A DNA stretch of 64,000 nucleotides from Parcubacteria group bacterium (GTDB taxonomy: Bacteria; Patescibacteria; ABY1; Buchananbacterales; UBA6539), in NCBI GenBank assembly GCA_002687175.1, contig NYZP01000001.1, positions 136,734 to 200,733 of the forward strand. The letters run 5' to 3'. Under the pieces are notes generated by a model. It worked only from the letters and a program-made list of their open reading frames with translations. It searched no databases and was not told the DNA's origin. The position numbers and the translations under genes were made by a program. Position 1 is the stretch's first letter, and every line of letters begins with the position of its first letter. This document shows positions 1-8,938 of the stretch, one piece after another.

Positions 1-1521
1 TTCAAATTTTTAAGTTCAAACCCAAAGGTTTTTATTAACTTACAGACAAAAATAAAGTCCAACTTTCCTCTAGTAGCTTTAGAAAAAATTGATACAATTG
101 GTAAAGCTAAAAAAGAAGAAATTTTAAGTGTTGTATTTTTTCAACATGATGTTGAGGAAAAAATTATTGAGCTTTTAAGTAAACTGGATATTAAAATTAT
201 TGATCTACCAAATCTTGATAAAACTGTTAACGACCGAATCAAAGAAATAAATCAAGAAATCAGTAAGGCCGATGATGACTTAGCTAAATTTAAACTACAA
301 GCGGAAAAAGTAGCCCTCGACCAAGAAGAATTAAAAATTTCGTTTGATTATTTTACTTGGCAAAAAGAGAAATTAGTTAATCTGGCTAAAGCTGGTAATA
401 CTCAACAAACATTTTTCTTAAGCGGTTGGATTAATAAAAAATCAATCAAACCTCTAGAAAAACAACTGGACAAAATAGCTGATGATTTTGTCATTGAAGA
501 ACAATCTATAAAAAAAGATGAAGTGGTTCCAGTTATTTTTAACAACAAACTGGCCAAAGATTTTGAATCAATTACCAGCCTCTACGGCTCGCCACAAGGT
601 AATGAACCTGATCCCACCCCATTTCTCGCCCCATTCTTTATTTTATTTTTTGGTATGGCAATGACTGATGCTGGCTATGGCTTAATCATGGCCTTGGGTA
701 TTTTGGCAGCTATTAAATATTTAAAAATTCCTCAAGCTAAGCAAAAACTCTTACGAGTATTAATGTGGGGTGGGGTAGCAACATTTGTTTTAGGGGCCTT
801 AACTGGTGGCTGGTTCAGTATTGAACTGGCAATCTTACCACCAGCTATTGCCAGTGCTTTAGGATTTTTGAAAGTGATTGATCCAATTGCTAATCCCCTT
901 TTAATTTTCTATATTTCCTTAGGTTTAGGGGTAACTCAGGTGCTAACTGGACTGGCCATAGATACCTATTGGAAAATAAAAAGTAAACATGTTTTAAAAG
1001 CTGTCACTGGCAGTGGGGCCTGGATGTTGGCAATTATTGCTGGTCTAATTTTCGCTGGCGGGTCAATGGGAGTTTTACCGGCCGTTTTCAGTCAAGTTGG
1101 AAAATGGTTAATCTTTCTGGCGATTGGTTTAATTGTTTATGGTGGAACCAAAAATACCAAAAATGTAATTTTAAAACCAGGACTAGGAATATTATCTTTA
1201 TATGGTGCAGTTGGTTACTTCTCGGACATTCTGTCTTACTCTCGTTTGTTGGCGCTGGGACTTACCACTACCATTATTGGCACCGTGGTCAATATAATTG
1301 CTGGATTGGTATTTGCCATTCCCTACGTTGGTTGGTTAGCTTCCTTAATAATTTTAGTTGGTGGTCACTTATTCAATTTAGCAATTAATGCCTTAGGGGC
1401 TTTTATCCATTCAGCTCGTTTGCAGTTTATTGAATTTTTTCCAAAATTTTTGGAAGGTGGTGGAGAGCCATTCGAACCATTCAAAAAAGAATCTAAATAT
1501 ATAAATTTAACTAATAATTAA
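1..1521 (+). CDS. ntpI: V/A-type ATPase subunit I (partial, 5' end outside window)
   Basis: The frame is open from base 1, so the N-terminus lies before the window; 506 codons are visible. Seen: about 170 residues of a charged, coiled-coil-rich cytoplasmic part, then from about residue 195 a membrane half with some seven hydrophobic segments. The GMAMTDAGYG and SYSRLLALGL motifs are typical of the subunit I/a family. Known: subunit I is the stator that forms the ion half-channels beside the c-ring. It is followed after 6 nt by the rotor subunit gene, so it heads or sits near the head of the ATPase operon. Family call is secure; only the first part is missing. Confidence 0.95.
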   Translation, partial: FKFLSSNPKVFINLQTKIKSNFPLVALEKIDTIGKAKKEEILSVVFFQHDVEEKIIELLSKLDIKIIDLPNLDKTVNDRIKEINQEISKADDDLAKFKLQAEKVALDQEELKISFDYFTWQKEKLVNLAKAGNTQQTFFLSGWINKKSIKPLEKQLDKIADDFVIEEQSIKKDEVVPVIFNNKLAKDFESITSLYGSPQGNEPDPTPFLAPFFILFFGMAMTDAGYGLIMALGILAAIKYLKIPQAKQKLLRVLMWGGVATFVLGALTGGWFSIELAILPPAIASALGFLKVIDPIANPLLIFYISLGLGVTQVLTGLAIDTYWKIKSKHVLKAVTGSGAWMLAIIAGLIFAGGSMGVLPAVFSQVGKWLIFLAIGLIVYGGTKNTKNVILKPGLGILSLYGAVGYFSDILSYSRLLALGLTTTIIGTVVNIIAGLVFAIPYVGWLASLIILVGGHLFNLAINALGAFIHSARLQFIEFFPKFLEGGGEPFEPFKKESKYINLTNN

Positions 1522-1527
1522 AAAATT

Positions 1528-2004
1528 ATGGAAATAGGAATTGCACTTGCCATCTTTGGTGCCGCTTTAGCGGTTGGCCTAGCTGGCGCCGGTTCAGCCA
1601 TTGGTGTCGGAATTGCCGGCCAAGCTGGATCTGGAGTTTTATCGGAGGACCCAAAAAAATTTGGTAACGTTTTAGTTTTACAAGCTTTACCAGCCACTCA
1701 AGGTATTTATGGTTTTATTGCCGCCTTTTTGATTCTCCAAAAAGTTGGTTTACTGGGCGGGGAAGTTGCCCAAATCACGGTGGCCCAAGGTTGGGGTTTG
1801 TTTTTTGCGGCTTTACCAATTGCCATTGGCGGACTTACTTCTGGTTGGTTCCAAGGCAAAGTTTCTGCCGCCGGCATGGGCGTAGTGGCTAAACAGTCAA
1901 AAGGTTTAGGTAATGCAATGGTACTTTCAGCCATGGTTGAAACCTACGCTGTTCTGGGTTTACTAGTTACCCTATTATTACTGTTCTTGGGGATTAAGAT
2001 ATAA
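1528..2004 (+). CDS. ntpK: V-type ATPase rotor subunit K (double-hairpin c subunit)
   Basis: 158 aa and four hydrophobic helices, as expected for a fused two-hairpin proteolipid. The first hairpin carries ALPATQGIYGF and the second SAMVETYAVLG with the ion-carrying glutamate at E138. By alignment from memory to Enterococcus hirae NtpK (ligands L61, T64, Q65, Q110, E139), the equivalents L54, T57, Q58, Q109 and E138 are all present. This argues for Na+ rather than H+ coupling. The first hairpin has Gln in place of an acidic residue, so only one carboxylate serves each double hairpin. Lies between subunits I and E in the operon. Confidence 0.95.
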   Translation: MEIGIALAIFGAALAVGLAGAGSAIGVGIAGQAGSGVLSEDPKKFGNVLVLQALPATQGIYGFIAAFLILQKVGLLGGEVAQITVAQGWGLFFAALPIAIGGLTSGWFQGKVSAAGMGVVAKQSKGLGNAMVLSAMVETYAVLGLLVTLLLLFLGIKI

Positions 2005-2131
2005 AATCAATTTTTAATTTATAATTTTGAATTTTAAATCAATTTTTAATAACTTAATTTTTAAAATTAAAAAATTTAAAATTCATTCGAAATTAAAAAT
2101 TTAAAATTAATAATTCAAAATTATTAAAATT
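2005..2131. repeat. AT-only low-complexity spacer inside the ATPase operon
   Basis: About 127 bp made almost entirely of A and T, built from short runs such as AATTTTTAA and AAAATTTAAAATT that recur directly and in inverted orientation. No ORF, SD or terminator is seen. It separates the rotor gene from subunit E and could form weak hairpins, so it might tune expression of the very abundant K subunit relative to the rest; that role is inference. Confidence 0.6.
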
Positions 2132-2707
2132 ATGGCTTTAGATGATATTAAAAAAGCTATTTTAGCAGAAGCTGATACTGTTGTAGAAAAGGCTAAAACT
2201 GAAGGCAATCAAAAAATTGCTAAAGTTCAAGCTGACTGGAGTAAAAAAATTGATAACAAAAAGCAAACAATTTTAGCTTCCGCCCAACGAAAAGCCAATC
2301 AAAAAGTTCAACAAACTCAGTTCAAGATTCAGGCTCAAGTACAAACCGAGGTACTTAATCAAAAACAGATACTAATTGACAAAGTATACCAATTAGCTCT
2401 ACAAAAATTAAACAACCTGGATAATGATAAATATGTTGAACTGATGGAAAAATTAATTAATAAGCTACCAGCAGACGAAGGTGAATTGATCTCGGTCAAA
2501 GATAAAGAAAGTTTATTAGCTAAGGCCTCTCATAAAAGTAATAAAAAATTTACTGTATCAAAAGAAACAGTGAGTGGCAGTGGTGGTTTTATTTTCCGTT
2601 CAAAAGATCTAGAAATCAATGATACTTTTGCTACGTTGGTTAATAATTCTAAAGATGAAACTATTTTGTCAGTTTCTAATTTACTATTTAATGAAAATAG
2701 AGAGTAA
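2132..2707 (+). CDS. ntpE: V/A-type ATPase subunit E (peripheral stalk)
   Basis: 191 aa. The N-terminal half is a long Lys/Ala/Gln-rich helix with coiled-coil character, followed by a compact C-terminal domain with the SGGFIF segment typical of subunit E. Known role: with subunit G/H it forms the peripheral stalk that holds the A3B3 head against the membrane stator. No separate subunit G/H gene is visible here; the coiled-coil part of subunit I or a gene upstream of the window may supply it. The gene ends 3 nt before subunit C, consistent with a single transcript. Confidence 0.88.
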   Translation: MALDDIKKAILAEADTVVEKAKTEGNQKIAKVQADWSKKIDNKKQTILASAQRKANQKVQQTQFKIQAQVQTEVLNQKQILIDKVYQLALQKLNNLDNDKYVELMEKLINKLPADEGELISVKDKESLLAKASHKSNKKFTVSKETVSGSGGFIFRSKDLEINDTFATLVNNSKDETILSVSNLLFNENRE

Positions 2708-2710
2708 GTT

Positions 2711-3703
2711 ATGCCCCAAGCCGGATACAACTATGCCTCCGCCAAAATAAGAGCCTTGGAACCAGCAATTTTGGATGTTACGGACATGGAAAGAATGGCT
2801 GATGCTCCTGATTTTGCTACCGCCTTCAAAGTCTTAAATGACACTGACTACGCTGATAATTTATTAGATGTTGATGCTTTGGAATATCGTCAGGCTTTAA
2901 AAGATGATTATCGTCAACTTTACGATCTACTTAAAGACATTACGCCAAATAATGATCTATTTAAACTAATCTTTATTGAACGTGACATTGTCAATATTAA
3001 ACTCTTGTTTAAGGCTAAATTTTTTGAGGTTGAGGTTGATGCCATGCTAAGAGACAACACTATTTATCAATCTAGTCACTTGAAAGAATTTATTTTTGAT
3101 AAAAAAGATAGTGGTCTAGATCAAGATATTAAAGATTTAATCAACAATGTAGAAAAAATTATTGATGAGTCCAGTCGGCCGGATTTTATTGATTCAATAA
3201 TAACTAAGGAATACTTTAGGCTAATAAAAAAAATAGCTAAAAAAATTAACAACCAGTTAGTTGATCAGTTGATCATCAGTCAAATAAACAATGCCAATAT
3301 CTTAACTTGGCTACGAGCCAAAAGATTGGGCTTGGCTAAGGAACGACTTGCTGAAAAATTGGTTACCGGTGGTAATATTGATCCAAAAAAACTTATTGAT
3401 CAATATTCTGAAGAAGTTAAAAATATCAGAACTTTAATAAATGTTTATTATGACAAGCAAGTAATTGAGGCTCTTGATAACTACGCCGAGAATAATTTAC
3501 TGTTTGAATTTGAAAAAGCTTTAGAAGATTATAAAACAAGAGTTGTCCAGAAAACTCAGCGCATTGCCGCTGGTCCAGAAGTAATTTACGCCTATCACCT
3601 AGCTAAACAAAATGCCGTCGCTAACATTAGGATAATTTTAACTGGTAAATTAAATAATATTTCGGGCGAAGAAATTAAAAAAACTCTTAGACTTGTTAAA
3701 TAA
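2711..3703 (+). CDS. ntpC: V/A-type ATPase subunit C (central stalk-rotor adaptor)
   Basis: 330 aa, mostly helical, starting MPQAGYNYASAKIRALE, a typical N-terminus of the archaeal/bacterial subunit C (AC39-like) family. Known role: it forms the funnel that couples the central stalk (D/F) to the c-ring. Position between E and F matches the usual operon order. No membrane segments are seen. The stop at 3701-3703 is followed after a single base by the ATG of subunit F. Confidence 0.9.
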   Translation: MPQAGYNYASAKIRALEPAILDVTDMERMADAPDFATAFKVLNDTDYADNLLDVDALEYRQALKDDYRQLYDLLKDITPNNDLFKLIFIERDIVNIKLLFKAKFFEVEVDAMLRDNTIYQSSHLKEFIFDKKDSGLDQDIKDLINNVEKIIDESSRPDFIDSIITKEYFRLIKKIAKKINNQLVDQLIISQINNANILTWLRAKRLGLAKERLAEKLVTGGNIDPKKLIDQYSEEVKNIRTLINVYYDKQVIEALDNYAENNLLFEFEKALEDYKTRVVQKTQRIAAGPEVIYAYHLAKQNAVANIRIILTGKLNNISGEEIKKTLRLVK

Positions 3704-3704
3704 T

Positions 3705-4028
3705 ATGAAACTAAAAATTGCAATAATTGGTAGTGGTGATGCGGTTGCTGGTTTTAAAGCAGTCGGCGTTGATGCCATGCCCGTTAAAACTACAGAAGAA
3801 GCCGAGGCTAAAGTAAAGGAAGTTTATGATTCCACGGAATATGCAACCTTGTTTATCACTGAAGACTGGATTGATCAAATAAAAGATTTTTTAGACGAAC
3901 TACCAGCCAAGGCCTTGCCAGCTATTGTGGCAATTCCGTCGCAAGCTGGTTCAACCGGTGCTGGGTTGGATAATTTAAAAAAAATTGTTGAGCAAGCAGT
4001 TGGCTCAGATATTTTATCAAATGAATAA
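3705..4028 (+). CDS. ntpF: V/A-type ATPase subunit F
   Basis: 107 aa from the ATG at 3705, which begins MKLKIAIIGSGDAVAGF. A TTG twelve bases upstream (3693) is in frame but would overlap subunit C, so the ATG is preferred. The Rossmann-like start, the acidic middle (LFITEDWIDQI) and the PAIVAIPS strand fit subunit F. Known role: it binds subunit D in the central stalk and regulates ATP hydrolysis. The small size and place before subunit A agree with the family. Confidence 0.92.
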   Translation: MKLKIAIIGSGDAVAGFKAVGVDAMPVKTTEEAEAKVKEVYDSTEYATLFITEDWIDQIKDFLDELPAKALPAIVAIPSQAGSTGAGLDNLKKIVEQAVGSDILSNE

Positions 4029-4053
4029 GTAATAAAAATAACTAAAAATAATT

Positions 4054-5802
4054 ATGAGCGAAAAAGCAGGAAAAATAATAAAGGTTGCCGGGCCATTGGT
4101 CGTGGCTTCTGGCATGAAAGGGGCGAAGATGTATGAAGTGGTTCAAGTTTCAGACCAAAAATTAATTGGCGAAATTATTGAGCTTAAAGATGATACTGCC
4201 TCAATTCAAGTTTACGAAGAAACCTCCGGCCTTGGACCCGGCGAGCCAGTTTACCAAACTGGTAAACCATTATCAGTTGAATTAGGACCGGGACTTTTAA
4301 AATCAATCTATGATGGCATTCAACGTCCATTAAACTTGATCCGTGAACAAGCCGGTGACTACATTACTCGAGGAGTTGAAGTGCCTTCGTTAGATCGTGA
4401 AAAAACCTGGAAGTTCACTCCGGTAGTCAAAGATGGTGATGAAGTCTCAGAAGGTGATATTTTAGGGGAAGTTCCCGAATCAGCAACTATTGTTCATAAA
4501 GTAATGGTACCACCAGGCGTTACCGGCAAAGTAGAAAATATAAAAGCTGGAGATTTTAATATTGTTGAACCAATCGCAAAAGTTGGTGGCAAAAATGTGG
4601 CCATGCTCCAAGTTTGGCCAATTCGTAAACCTCGTCCAGTTAAACAAAAATTGGTGCCAACCGAACCATTAATTACTGGTCAAAGATCAATTGATACTTT
4701 TTTTCCAGTGGTCAAAGGCGGAGCCGCTTGTATTCCAGGACCATTTGGCTCTGGCAAAACCGTCACCCAGCATCAATTAGCAAAATGGGCTGATGCGGAC
4801 ATAATTATCTTTATTGGTTGCGGTGAACGGGGAAATGAAATGACCGAAGTGCTGATTGAATTCCCTGAATTAATTGACCCTAAATCTGGCAAAGCCTTGA
4901 TGGAACGAACTGTCTTGATTGCCAACACTTCAAATATGCCAGTAGCCGCTCGTGAAGCTTCTATTTATACTGGAATGACTTTAGCGGAATATTACCGTGA
5001 CATGGGCTATAATGTTGCTCTGATGGCCGACTCAACCTCGCGTTGGGCTGAAGCCTTACGTGAAATGTCTGGTCGACTTGAAGAAATGCCTGGTGAGGAA
5101 GGTTATCCAGCCTATCTTGGTTCACGAACCGCTTCTTTTTACGAACGGGCTGGTTATATTAAATGTTTGGGTAGTGATGACAGTAAAGAGCGAATCGGAT
5201 CATTAACCGCCATTGGTGCGGTCTCCCCTCCTGGTGGAGACTTATCTGAACCAGTTACTCAAAATACCTTACGTGTGGTAAAGGTTTTCTGGGGACTTGA
5301 TGCTGCCTTAGCTTACCGTCGTCATTTTCCAGCTATTAACTGGTTAACCAGCTACTCGCTATATATTAAAGATATTGAAGATTATACTAAGAAAAATTAT
5401 GGTTCTGATTGGCCAGATATGGTTAGAGAGTCTTTGAACTTACTCCAGGAAGAAGCTAAGCTAGAAGAAATCGTCAGACTGGTTGGTGTTGAGTCGTTAT
5501 CGGCTAAAGAACAATTGGTACTGGACACCACTAAAACGTTAAGAGAAGATTACTTATTCCAGGACTCATTTGATGATGCTGATACTTATGCTTCACCAAA
5601 AAAAATGTATGCTATCTTAAAAACAATCTTAACTTATCACCACGAATCTTTAGCAGCTTTAGAGGCGGGTAATAAGAATATTAAAGATATTACTGGTTCA
5701 CCGCTAAAAGACAGAATTTCACGAACCCGAATGATTGAAGAAAAAAATATTTCTGAGATTGATAAACTGACAGAAGATATTAAATCTGAAATTAATAAAT
5801 AA
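4054..5802 (+). CDS. ntpA: V/A-type ATPase catalytic subunit A
   Basis: 582 aa, normal length. A P-loop GPFGSGKT lies near residue 230, followed by the GERGNEM and DSTSRWAEALRE motifs of catalytic A subunits. The bulge (non-homologous) domain that separates A from F-type beta is present at about residues 115-190. Known role: ATP hydrolysis or synthesis at the A-B interface of the cytoplasmic head. No SD is evident before the ATG at 4054, as in most genes of this operon. Assignment is secure. Confidence 0.98.
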   Translation: MSEKAGKIIKVAGPLVVASGMKGAKMYEVVQVSDQKLIGEIIELKDDTASIQVYEETSGLGPGEPVYQTGKPLSVELGPGLLKSIYDGIQRPLNLIREQAGDYITRGVEVPSLDREKTWKFTPVVKDGDEVSEGDILGEVPESATIVHKVMVPPGVTGKVENIKAGDFNIVEPIAKVGGKNVAMLQVWPIRKPRPVKQKLVPTEPLITGQRSIDTFFPVVKGGAACIPGPFGSGKTVTQHQLAKWADADIIIFIGCGERGNEMTEVLIEFPELIDPKSGKALMERTVLIANTSNMPVAAREASIYTGMTLAEYYRDMGYNVALMADSTSRWAEALREMSGRLEEMPGEEGYPAYLGSRTASFYERAGYIKCLGSDDSKERIGSLTAIGAVSPPGGDLSEPVTQNTLRVVKVFWGLDAALAYRRHFPAINWLTSYSLYIKDIEDYTKKNYGSDWPDMVRESLNLLQEEAKLEEIVRLVGVESLSAKEQLVLDTTKTLREDYLFQDSFDDADTYASPKKMYAILKTILTYHHESLAALEAGNKNIKDITGSPLKDRISRTRMIEEKNISEIDKLTEDIKSEINK

Positions 5803-5807
5803 AAATT

Positions 5808-7196
5808 ATGTTAAAACAATACAAAACAGTTAAAGAAGTTTCCGGACCATTACTGATGGTTGATGGTATTAAAGACGTCAAATATGAAGAGATGGTTGAA
5901 GTAGAACTGTCTGATGGCTCACGTCGTCGTGGTCGAGTACTGGAAATAACTGACAAAAAAGCCGTGGTTCAAATGTTTGAAGATTCTCAAGGTTTAGAAA
6001 TTGCCGGTGCCAAGGCTACCTTCTTAGGCAAAACCATGGAAATCGGTGTTGCCAAGGACATGTTGGGTCGAGTGTTTGATGGTGCGGGAAATCCAAAAGA
6101 TGGTCTGCCAGCAATTATCCCCGAAAAAAAACTGGACATTAATGGTGCGCCAATTAATCCTTATGCTCGTGATTTTCCTGACGACTTTATTCAAACTGGA
6201 ATTTCTACCATTGATGGTTTAAACACTTTAGTTCGTGGTCAAAAACTTCCGATCTTTTCCGGTTCTGGATTACCTCATGCTGAATTTGCTGCCCAAATTG
6301 CTAGACAAGCAAAAGTAGTTAAACCAGATGGCAGTTCCGAAGGAAACTTCGCTGTGGTGTTTGCCGCCATGGGTATAACTTTTGAAGAGTCAGAATTTTT
6401 TATCAATCAATTTAAAGAAACTGGCGCTATCTCTCGGGCCGTACTCTACTCTAATTTGGCTGATGATCCAGTCGTTGAACGTATTACCCTACCGCGTATT
6501 GCTTTAACAACCGCAGAATATTTAGCCTTTGAACAAGGTATGCATGTTTTAGTCATCTTAACTGACCTTACAAACTACTGTGAGGCTTTACGTGAAGTGT
6601 CGGCTGCTAGAAAAGAAATTCCTGGTCGTCGAGGCTACCCTGGTTATTTATACACTGACCTGGCTACTCTTTATGAAAGAGCTGGTCGTATTAAGGGACG
6701 CAAAGGTTCAATTACCCAAATTCCCGTATTAACTATGCCCGAGGATGATAAAACTCATCCAATTCCTGATTTAACCGGTTACATTACCGAAGGTCAAATC
6801 ATGTTATCTCGTGATCTCCACCGTAAAGGTATTTACCCGGCCGTAGATGTGTTACCAAGTTTATCTCGTCTTAAAACAAATGGTATTGGTGAAGGTAAAA
6901 CTCGTGAAGATCATTCTGGGGTGTTGAATCAAGTATTTGCTGCTTATGCACGTGGTAAAGAAGCCAAAGAGTTAGCGGTTATACTTGGTGAATCTGCTCT
7001 GTCTGAAGCCGACAAAAAATTTGCTCAGTTTGCTGATGAGTTTGAGAATAAATTTGTTCGTCAAGGTTCTGATGAAGATCGTAGCATTAAAGAAACTTTA
7101 GATTTAAGCTGGAAGCTACTATCAATCTTACCTAAATCAGAACTAAAGCGTGTTAAAGAAGAGCATATTGAAAAGTATCTACCCAAAAATGACTAA
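5808..7196 (+). CDS. ntpB: V/A-type ATPase non-catalytic subunit B
   Basis: 462 aa. The position of the P-loop is occupied by SGSGLPHAEF, the hallmark of the non-catalytic B subunit, and the REVSAARKEIPGRRGYPGYLY segment (arginine-finger region) is present. Known role: pairs with subunit A in the A3B3 ring and contributes the arginine finger. Starts 5 nt after the stop of subunit A and ends 6 nt before subunit D. Confidence 0.98.
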   Translation: MLKQYKTVKEVSGPLLMVDGIKDVKYEEMVEVELSDGSRRRGRVLEITDKKAVVQMFEDSQGLEIAGAKATFLGKTMEIGVAKDMLGRVFDGAGNPKDGLPAIIPEKKLDINGAPINPYARDFPDDFIQTGISTIDGLNTLVRGQKLPIFSGSGLPHAEFAAQIARQAKVVKPDGSSEGNFAVVFAAMGITFEESEFFINQFKETGAISRAVLYSNLADDPVVERITLPRIALTTAEYLAFEQGMHVLVILTDLTNYCEALREVSAARKEIPGRRGYPGYLYTDLATLYERAGRIKGRKGSITQIPVLTMPEDDKTHPIPDLTGYITEGQIMLSRDLHRKGIYPAVDVLPSLSRLKTNGIGEGKTREDHSGVLNQVFAAYARGKEAKELAVILGESALSEADKKFAQFADEFENKFVRQGSDEDRSIKETLDLSWKLLSILPKSELKRVKEEHIEKYLPKND

Positions 7197-7202
7197 CAAC
7201 AT

Positions 7203-7838
7203 ATGGCTAATCAACTAAACGTTAATCCAACTCGTCAAGAACTTTTAAAGCTTAAGGTAAAACTTAAGACGGCTCAGCGTGGACATAAACTGCTTAAAGA
7301 AAAACGAGATGGCTTAATGAAAAACTTCATGGCCATTATTAGGCAGGCCAAGGACTTGCGTCAAAAAATTGAAGAAGAGCTTGGACAAGGATTCTTCTCT
7401 TTTATTTTCTTCTCCGCTAAAATGCGTCAAACTGTAATTGATGAAGCTTTATTAGTTCCTACCAAAAAAGTCAGTTTAGAAGCTAAAACCAAAAATGTGA
7501 TGGGAGTTGATGTTCCAGTGTTTGAATACCAAGAAGAGGGTGATTTTTTAAGCTATGATTTAGCCACTACTTCAACCAGTTTAGACCGGGCCTTGGAAAC
7601 TTTTTCCAATGCTTTAAAAACCATGGTTGAACTGGCAGAGATTGAACACTCAGCTAAACTGTTGGCAGCGGAGATTGAAAAAACCAGACGTCGAGTTAAT
7701 GCTTTAGAGTATGTTTTTATACCTAACATGCAGGAGACCTTAAAATATATTACTGATAAACTTAACGAACAGGAACGTGCAACTATTATTACTTTAATGA
7801 AAGTTAAAGACACTATTGCTAAGCAAGAAGCAAGGTAA
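7203..7838 (+). CDS. ntpD: V/A-type ATPase subunit D (central rotor stalk)
   Basis: 211 aa. It begins with the conserved NPTRQELLKLKVKLKTAQRG helix and has a matching C-terminal helix (EKTRRRVNALEYVFIPNM), the two halves of the long antiparallel coiled coil of subunit D. Known role: the rotating shaft inside the A3B3 head. Last gene of the operon; a Rho-independent terminator follows 27 nt downstream. Confidence 0.96.
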   Translation: MANQLNVNPTRQELLKLKVKLKTAQRGHKLLKEKRDGLMKNFMAIIRQAKDLRQKIEEELGQGFFSFIFFSAKMRQTVIDEALLVPTKKVSLEAKTKNVMGVDVPVFEYQEEGDFLSYDLATTSTSLDRALETFSNALKTMVELAEIEHSAKLLAAEIEKTRRRVNALEYVFIPNMQETLKYITDKLNEQERATIITLMKVKDTIAKQEAR

Positions 7839-7864
7839 AATGTAGCTCATGCTATATAGCAGTT

Positions 7865-7890
7865 ATCCCGATTTGGTCGGGATTTTTTAT
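7865..7890 (+). terminator. Rho-independent terminator of the ATPase operon
   Basis: A 7-bp stem ATCCCGA/TCGGGAT around a 5-nt loop is followed directly by a run of six T on the + strand. It closes the V-ATPase transcript. Confidence 0.88.
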
Positions 7891-7892
7891 TT

Positions 7893-7923
7893 AAAAAAAC
7901 CAGTTCACCAATAGGTAAACTGG
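7893..7923 (-). terminator. Rho-independent terminator of the YkgJ-type gene
   Basis: On the minus strand a 10-bp stem (CCAGTTTACC with GGTGAACTGG, one G-T wobble) closes a TATT loop and is followed by seven T. It lies about 100 nt past the stop of the minus-strand gene at 8022 and only 2 nt from the convergent ATPase terminator. Confidence 0.85.
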
Positions 7924-8021
7924 ATATTACTGCTTGATTTTTTTTCTCTTAACCCCAAGCCAATGCTGAATTGGGTAGTGGACCGGTCCACTTGCTACAG
8001 ACTTCCTGGCCTGCTCCAAAA

Positions 8022-8537
8022 TCATTTATTGGCCCAGGCTTCATACTGGTATGGCAATCTTTGGCCATCAGAGATTCTGTATTCTGGTACATTACAAACG
8101 ACAGTGCTGTAAGTAGATCGACAATCAAAAGGCCGAACCTTATGTATACTACAGGCACCGCTGTTGTTTAAAAATGTACATGGCTTGCCATCCCATTGAG
8201 CACGGACCCAAAGATCATCAGCCAGCTGTTGATTTCCAGTACCACCCATTCTTTGAAACCACTTCCAGTACGAATCAATCTTTTTCCAAACTCGCTTCAT
8301 GATACGTTTTCGTCTTGTCCGGTTCAGATCATTAAGGTAGTTGATAATCTCGGTAGTTTCTCCCTCAGTTACGTGAACCATTTGATAACAACAAGCTGAG
8401 CATCCTTTGTGACAAGCCCACTTACTTTGATCTTCTTCGGCTGCTGCCTCATCCATTGCCTGATAAACTGCACCGACAAAGGATGAACCAGTAGCTACTT
8501 TTATTTCAACTAGCTTTCTGAACTCTTCCTCAGTCAT
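8022..8537 (-). CDS. YkgJ-type Cys-cluster (CxxCxxCC) protein
   Basis: 171 aa. Seen: CHKGCSACC near residue 42, then further cysteines in KPCTFLNNSGACSIHKVRPFDCR. This spacing matches the YkgJ family (zinc/iron-chelating CxxCxxCC domain), whose molecular role is poorly known. No signal peptide. The start has a strong SD (GGAGG, 9 nt before the ATG), unlike the ATPase genes. The gene is monocistronic, with its own promoter at 8575-8603 and terminator at 7893-7923. GC and codon use look higher than the neighbours. Family call fairly sure, function open. Confidence 0.8.
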   Translation of the reverse strand: MTEEEFRKLVEIKVATGSSFVGAVYQAMDEAAAEEDQSKWACHKGCSACCYQMVHVTEGETTEIINYLNDLNRTRRKRIMKRVWKKIDSYWKWFQRMGGTGNQQLADDLWVRAQWDGKPCTFLNNSGACSIHKVRPFDCRSTYSTVVCNVPEYRISDGQRLPYQYEAWANK

Positions 8538-8574
8538 GTGGCAATTCCTCCATTAAGGTACATCGTGATTTACA

Positions 8575-8603
8575 ATATTAAATTATAATATTATTATTGT
8601 CAA
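8575..8603 (-). promoter_or_regulatory. sigma70-type promoter for the YkgJ-type gene
   Basis: Minus strand: TTGACA, 17-nt spacer, TAATAT. The -10 ends about 40 nt before the ATG at 8537, leaving room for the GGAGG site. The -35 sits just after the T-run of the upstream terminator. Confidence 0.75.
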
Positions 8604-8608
8604 GCTAT

Positions 8609-8645
8609 AAAAAAATGGGACGAACTTTCGATTGAAAGCCGTCCC
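8609..8645 (-). terminator. Rho-independent terminator of the upstream minus-strand unit
   Basis: Minus strand: GGGACG pairs with CGTCCC, with an inner CTTTC/GAAAG helix, followed by ATTTTTTT. It ends a transcript that must start between here and the tatD/SEC-C genes, which contain no convincing ORF. Confidence 0.75.
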
Positions 8646-8903
8646 AAAGATCAAAGAATGGAAGGAAGCTGGTGAGGTGATTCCCTGACTGGAGCGTGTT
8701 TTTTTCTTATTTTAAACTTAGTCTAAATTTTTAGCTTAAAGTAATTTTGGCCACGCCATGACACCAAGGTTTCACACCAAACGCTATTCAATCAGACAAG
8801 ACAGTCCAATTGTCGCTGTACATTGGGGGGGGTGCAGTCTTTATCAAGTAAAGATCTGTTTCCCGATGCTCCTTCCTGGAGTTTGGATCCTCTCACATTT
8901 GGC
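8609..8903 (-). ncRNA. candidate structured non-coding RNA (about 290 nt)
   Basis: The span between a good promoter (8910-8938) and a good terminator (8609-8645) holds no credible ORF on the minus strand. Near the expected 5' end a GATC-C-AAA ... GGAAGGAGC series can pair with GCTTCCTTCC ... TTTGATC near the 3' end, closing the molecule. A local CTCC-AGGAA-GGAG hairpin and a run of eight C (minus strand) are also present. I compared it by eye with SRP RNA, tmRNA, 6S and RNase P and found no convincing match. A short GTG-started frame of 38 codons exists but lacks an SD. Confidence 0.35.
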
Positions 8904-8909
8904 ACCCAC

Positions 8910-8938
8910 ACAGTATCATGAATTTAATAAAAAGTCAA
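8910..8938 (-). promoter_or_regulatory. sigma70-type promoter of the candidate ncRNA
   Basis: Minus strand: TTGACT, 17-nt spacer ending in ATGA (extended -10 TG), TACTGT. The architecture is the same as the promoters at 18772, 21700 and 24857. Confidence 0.7.

Noticed and set aside
8820..8890. GGAAGGAGCA segment resembling the SRP RNA tetraloop region
   Set aside because: The conserved 5' partner (CAGG) is missing and the position within the transcript is wrong for small or large SRP RNA.
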